Shown here piece after piece: positions 8,867 to 12,687 of a stretch of 12,687 nucleotides of DNA. Position 1 is the first letter of the stretch. Every line of letters starts with the position of its first letter. The position numbers were made by a program, and so were the translations under genes. This stretch comes from Ichthyophonus hoferi (taxonomy: Eukaryota > Opisthokonta > Ichthyosporea > Ichthyophonida > Ichthyophonidae). The notes beneath the pieces are model-generated. The model was not told the DNA's origin, searched no databases, and worked only from the letters and a program-made list of their open reading frames with translations. The DNA lies in contig NAOQ01000033.1 of NCBI GenBank assembly GCA_002751075.1, positions 275,842 to 288,528 on the forward strand. Reading direction: 5' to 3'.

Positions 8867-8908
8867 CACGCAGATTAGATCAAAATCCACCTATAGGTAA
8901 CATGCAAG

Positions 8909-9510
8909 CCTCCGATGCGCGAATGCTGGGAATTTGATAGCTTCAACCGCAAATCGCCAATCAAATCATGCGCCAGGTATTTTCATTATATGCTATCCTC
9001 CATGTAATTTTTTCTAAGGTTTCAAATTTAAGAAAAATAAAAAAATACAGAAAATTTACTTTAGGTACGATGAGAAAAAATAAAATTTTCATAACTTTTA
9101 ACAGTGTGCTCAAAGTAGCAACGATGGGTAATCATGTTTTACGAGCAAGAAACAAAACCAATCCGATTAAGATCTTCATGTGAAATCTGCCATTTTGTTC
9201 TCATGCCCTGCAGGCACCGAAATAGCTGAAAAGCGTGTGAGCCCAACCAAAGGTTTTAGTAAAAGGTAGGTGCCGGCTCACTAAAAAGTACGTATTTTCT
9301 TCTTAAATATTATTCTTTTATCAATTTTTTTATATATAAATTCGTATTATTAGATTTTTTCATAATTAAACATTTATTATTGTATCGAGGGATTCCTGTA
9401 GATCTTGTGTTGTTCAGGATTTTAACGTACTAATCTTCTTTTCGCCAGATGCCGTCATCGAAGGTCTAAAATCCATCCCAAGGGATTGGATACCAAGTTT
9501 GCACTTATAA
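8909..9510 (+). pseudogene. Possible exons of an unrecognised gene or gene fragment
   Basis: Three more GC-rich, exon-like blocks lie in AT-rich DNA. Block 2 (9214-9258) has an acceptor ending CCCTGCAG and reads TEIAEKRVSPTKGF. Block 3 (9449-9510) follows a strong branch point and pyrimidine tract (TACTAAT...CTTTTCGCCAG) and reads AVIEGLKSIPRDWIPSLHL then TAA, with AATAAA about 20 bases later. The phases of blocks 2 and 3 agree if the GT at 9259 is used. Block 1 (8909-8976, reading ANAGNLIASTANRQSNHAP) has a weak acceptor and is least certain. I do not recognise the protein. It may be the 3' end of a small gene, a captured gene fragment, or coincidence; no start or upstream exons were found. 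Confidence 0.3.
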
Positions 9511-10382
9511 ACAAAAATGTACAAATAATAAACTATATTTATATTAGAAATGATAATAAAATACTTTTAATTAATAAAAGCTTAAGTATAAAAATGTATT
9601 CATTGGTGTTGATATGAAGTTTATGATGAATTATTGGCCTCAAATATTAAAATCTGCTTACAGATTGTTTCGAGCACAAGACGATTGGTTGAATATCTTT
9701 GAGCAAATTAACATCAACAAACAAACCTAATTGTTATAAAATAGCACAAAATGATCGCGTTCCGCATAACAATCATTTTCACATATTTTGAGGTTCAGTT
9801 CTAGAACATAATAATCACCATTGTCATATTCATCGTTTTCCAATTGCTTAATCTCATACTTGAAAGTGGCAAAAATTCACATAATTTACGTGTCTTCATT
9901 TCTTCTATTACTTAATTTTATTTTATTTTGATACTAATCATTTTACAACAAAAAGTTGTCTTGGGTTACTTTTACGATACCCTAGCAAACGGTATGTCTC
10001 AGGTTTAGTTGCCATTATTATTATCATGCACGTGGCTGACAACTGAAATGATTTTACATATTCTATTTCTTGTATTGTCTTCATTTTCATTTTATTTAGT
10101 GACTCTTTAAAGCCCCACGCCTAAAGCAAATGCTTATAGCAGTTTTTCAGGACTTCTTGTGTGACTTTCTTGATAGATAGTTGAAAGAGAGACTTCACAT
10201 AAATGACTCTGACGTGTATATAATTTTTAAAACAAAGACAACTTTTAATTTAGAATCCTGTGTAGATTTTGTTTTTTAAATTTATTTGTTAGTAGACCTT
10301 TGGATGGTACTTAAGAAACATAAAACTTACCGGTAATACATTCATTTTATGGGGTACAGATATCCAGATTTACTAAAGGAAA
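9511..10382. other. AT-rich intergenic stretch upstream of glutamate synthase
   Basis: No gene, RNA or clear repeat seen. It presumably holds the glutamate synthase promoter and 5' UTR. The only notable short site is the palindrome TTACCGGTAA at 10327-10336, about 46 bases before the ATG. Confidence 0.5.
10327..10336. promoter_or_regulatory. TTACCGGTAA palindrome before glutamate synthase
   Basis: Perfect 10-bp palindrome in otherwise AT-rich sequence just upstream of the start codon. The core ACCGGT resembles Grainyhead/CP2-type sites, but a single match this short is weak evidence for a regulator. Confidence 0.2.
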
Positions 10383-12567
10383 ATGGAACACGAAAATGGA
10401 TTTGATGGTTTCCCAGCCAAGGAGGGTCTGTACGACTCAGTGAATGAGAAAGACTCATGTGGCGTTGGATTTGTTGTTCATATTAAGGGTAAGCCACTAA
10501 GTTATATAATACTAACTCATAGTGATAGTAGTTGTGTTTACTTCCATGTTACTGTAGTATGACCAATAGTGTTCCGTGCAACTTACTAGCATATATCTAC
10601 CTAGATGGATGTTTGTATTAACCCACCTATTGCATTATTTTATTCCCAGGTGTTCCTTCCCGCCAGAATGTGGTAGATGCGCTTACCATGTTGACCAATA
10701 TGGACCATAGAGGTGCATGTGGATGTGAGGAAAATACCGGTGATGGAGCTGGAATCCTGACGGGAATCCCCCATGATTTTATGATACAGGCAGTCAAGAC
10801 TGAGCTTGGTAAGATCTCGGCACTGCTACGTGATTCCTTATTGTTTAGTTTGTTTGTTGTAATCAGGATAAGCAATAGTCGACATACAGTACATATATAT
10901 GTATAAATAAATACAAATGTGCGTGTACATTTGCATGCACGTGTACGAAGATGGCCAAACTATATGGACTTAGAAATACACAATATCTCATTATTTCTCT
11001 TATACCTTATCTCACAACATCATAACATAGTTGTGCATAATCTTGTTTTTATCTTGTCTTAAGATATTGTACACGTATATAAACGTAATAATTTATTTTA
11101 TTGTATTACTTGTGTCCTTAGCGTGCAAATATTTTTCATAAATATTTTATTGCTAATTTTTCCTTTAGTATTTCTTCTGTCTCATTACAACACTTGTTCT
11201 TCCCTATAGGTGTTGATTTACCCGAGTCGGGAAAGTATGCTACAGGTAACGTTTTTCTTAGCAAGAAGGAAGAATTAAGGGAAGAGTGTCGTGAAGTGTT
11301 TGTAGCGTTAGCCAAAGAGTTGAAACTTAAAGTACTGTGTTGGCGCCATGTTCCCACTGATAACTCGATGATTGGCCCCTCTGCTCTGAAGGTACGTGAT
11401 CTATGCATATATGTTATTGATAAACGTGTATATGATTGGTGAGTTTTTAATTTATTACTGAGGCACATCGTATTAATTTTGTTTAAAATGCCTTAATTGT
11501 TTGGTGATGTTCTTCACCTATCTCGTTAATTATTTCCCGGCTTCAAGTCAACTCTTTTACATCTTTATGTTAATTAATTAATTAACCAGAACATGTAATT
11601 AGTTGACTAATTTGTAAATAATAAAGAGTGGTCAATATGACTACTTGCAATACACCCGTGTATACAACAAATACTTAAAGCATATAAATATATGTGTACA
11701 TATAAGGAGGTTGTAGATAAGGACAAAAGAGGTAAAAAGAGAAGATGAAAGAAAGAAACTTTGATAGAATTGTACACTGCAACTATATCCTAGATAGGTA
11801 ACCTGTTTCCACCCTAATAGGTCGAGCCCCGCACCGAGCAGCCGTTCATAGTTGCTGAAGATGAAAGTGTGGATGCAACACACCTTGAGAGGCTATGTTA
11901 TGTTCTTCGCAAACGTGCAGGAAATGCCCTGCCTAAAGAGACAAAAAGTTTCTATACTTGCTCTTTGTCGGCTAATATTATTATCTATAAAGGCCAACTT
12001 ACTGCTTATCAAGTCAAACAATACTTCTTGGACTTACAGAGCCCTACCTTCACCTCTCATCTAGCCCTGGTTCATTCTCGTTTCTCCACCAATACCTTCC
12101 CTTCTTGGTCACGTTCACAACCCTTCCGTTTGATTGGCCACAATGGCGAGATTAATACTCTGCGGGGTAACAAGAATTGGATGCATGCACGTGAAGGCAC
12201 GATCAAGAGTGATACATTTGGCGATCAAACCCAGTCGTTATTTCCTATCATTGAACCCGGTGGTTCCGATTCTGCTGGTATGTTATGTTATGTTATTTTA
12301 TGTTATATTATGTTATATCATGTTATGCTATGTTGTGTTATGTTATGTTACGTTATATTATGTTATGTTATACAATTTAAGAGCCAATCTGACTGTACGT
12401 TTTCCATACTATACCCTACCTACATTACCTCCACAGCTTTTGACAATGTGCTAGAGTTTCAACTTATGAATGGTACCCGTACCCTTCCTGAGATAATGAT
12501 GATGATGGTCCCTGAGGCTTGGCAGAACGACAGCAACATGCCTGACGACAAAAAGGCATTTTATGAG
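10383..12567 (+). CDS. GLT1: Glutamate synthase (GOGAT), N-terminal glutaminase domain, five exons, 3' part outside window
   Basis: Makes glutamate from glutamine and 2-oxoglutarate; the N-terminal Ntn (class II) amidotransferase domain seen here releases ammonia from glutamine. Exons: 10383-10488, 10650-10808, 11210-11391, 11821-12277, 12437-12567, all GT-AG with consistent phases, giving 345 codons of a protein usually near 2,100 residues in eukaryotes. Residues 1-25 are a propeptide; Cys26 (DSCGVGFV) is the expected catalytic N-terminal nucleophile after processing. Other marks are [19 protein letters not shown] (52-70), HSRFSTN (234-240; Arg236 expected to bind glutamine), GHNGEINT (255-262; Asn-Gly of the oxyanion hole) and GGSDSAAFDNVLE (297 on; Asp299 glutamine-binding). 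ATG 10383 is the first after an in-frame TAA at 10374. No long organelle-targeting presequence is visible. NADH versus NADPH or ferredoxin use cannot be read from this part, so the symbol is by analogy with fungal and plant NADH enzymes. The last visible exon ends GAG|gttggt. Confidence 0.95.
10809..11209 (+). other. Glutamate synthase intron 2 (401 bp)
   Basis: Phase-1 intron (donor G|gtaaga, acceptor TCCCTATAG). AT-rich and without recognisable content. The protein joins as ...[23 protein letters not shown], which matches the family with no missing exon. Confidence 0.7.
11392..11820 (+). other. Glutamate synthase intron 3 (429 bp)
   Basis: Phase-0 intron (donor AAG|gtacgt, acceptor ACCCTAATAG). 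It contains a TTAATTAA run near 11571-11586; no other feature seen. Confidence 0.7.
12278..12375 (+). repeat. (TGTTA)n microsatellite in glutamate synthase intron 4
   Basis: About twenty degenerate pentanucleotide units (TATGT/TGTTA) begin at the donor itself (G|gtatgttatg) and fill about 60% of the 159-bp intron. Confidence 0.9.
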
Positions 12568-12627
12568 GTTGGTATATGGTATATTTATACTTTAATTGTC
12601 TATTTCTGTATTAGACTGCATTACAAT

Positions 12628-12687
12628 CATACTATACTATTACTATTACTATTACTATTACTATACTATTACTATACTATTATTACT
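12628..12687. repeat. (TACTAT)n microsatellite at the right edge
   Basis: Repeated TACTAT/TATTAC units in the intron after the last visible glutamate synthase exon, running off the window. Confidence 0.9.

Noticed and set aside
8968-9183. 71-codon plus-strand frame
   Set aside because: Very AT-rich (Lys/Asn/Ile/Phe) and without domain; it overlaps the proposed intron between exon-like blocks and looks like chance.
12134-12454. 106-codon plus-strand frame near the right end
   Set aside because: Out-of-frame reading of glutamate synthase exon 4 followed by the TGTTA microsatellite.
1-12687. CRISPR array, bacterial operon, phage-like or toxin system
   Set aside because: No spaced identical repeats, no compact gene clusters, and both recognised genes are intron-rich eukaryotic genes.

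Overview
The window is nuclear DNA of an AT-rich eukaryote with many short, GT-AG spliced exons and abundant microsatellites. It holds the 5' parts of two conserved genes placed head to head, with about 5.4 kb of repeat-rich DNA between them. An early-branching animal such as a sponge fits the gene content, intron density and microsatellites, but the assignment is an inference. I see no sign of a bacterial operon, CRISPR array, rRNA or tRNA.

Positions 87-4953, minus strand: ten exons of the gene for the large subunit of transcription factor TFIIF (RAP74, GTF2F1). The exons were found by following homology and splice phase. They join without a phase break into 323 codons: a proline-rich N-terminus, the RAP30-dimerisation domain and the start of the acidic middle region. 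The C-terminal winged-helix domain lies beyond position 1. The introns (218-1013 bp) hold microsatellites, a 65-bp tandem duplication across one splice-acceptor region, a perfect RFX-type X-box palindrome, and an excess of the pentamer ATTGG/CCAAT.

Positions 4954-10382: the intergenic region. After a TTG/TTA-rich TFIIF 5' flank come two large imperfect inverted repeats that nearly abut: foldback A (about 5664-6775) and foldback B (about 6836-8719). A separate 522-bp MITE-like element with long terminal inverted repeats sits in the right arm of B. The uninterrupted left arm of B shows what the insertion site looked like before. Downstream, 8909-9510 contains up to three exon-like pieces of an unrecognised gene or gene fragment. 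The remaining ~870 bp is AT-rich with nothing I can name.

Positions 10383-12567, plus strand: five exons (345 codons) of eukaryotic glutamate synthase (GOGAT), covering the propeptide, the catalytic N-terminal cysteine and most of the glutamine amidotransferase domain. The rest runs off the right edge. The two genes work in unrelated processes (RNA polymerase II initiation and elongation; ammonia assimilation). I see only shared location, not shared function.
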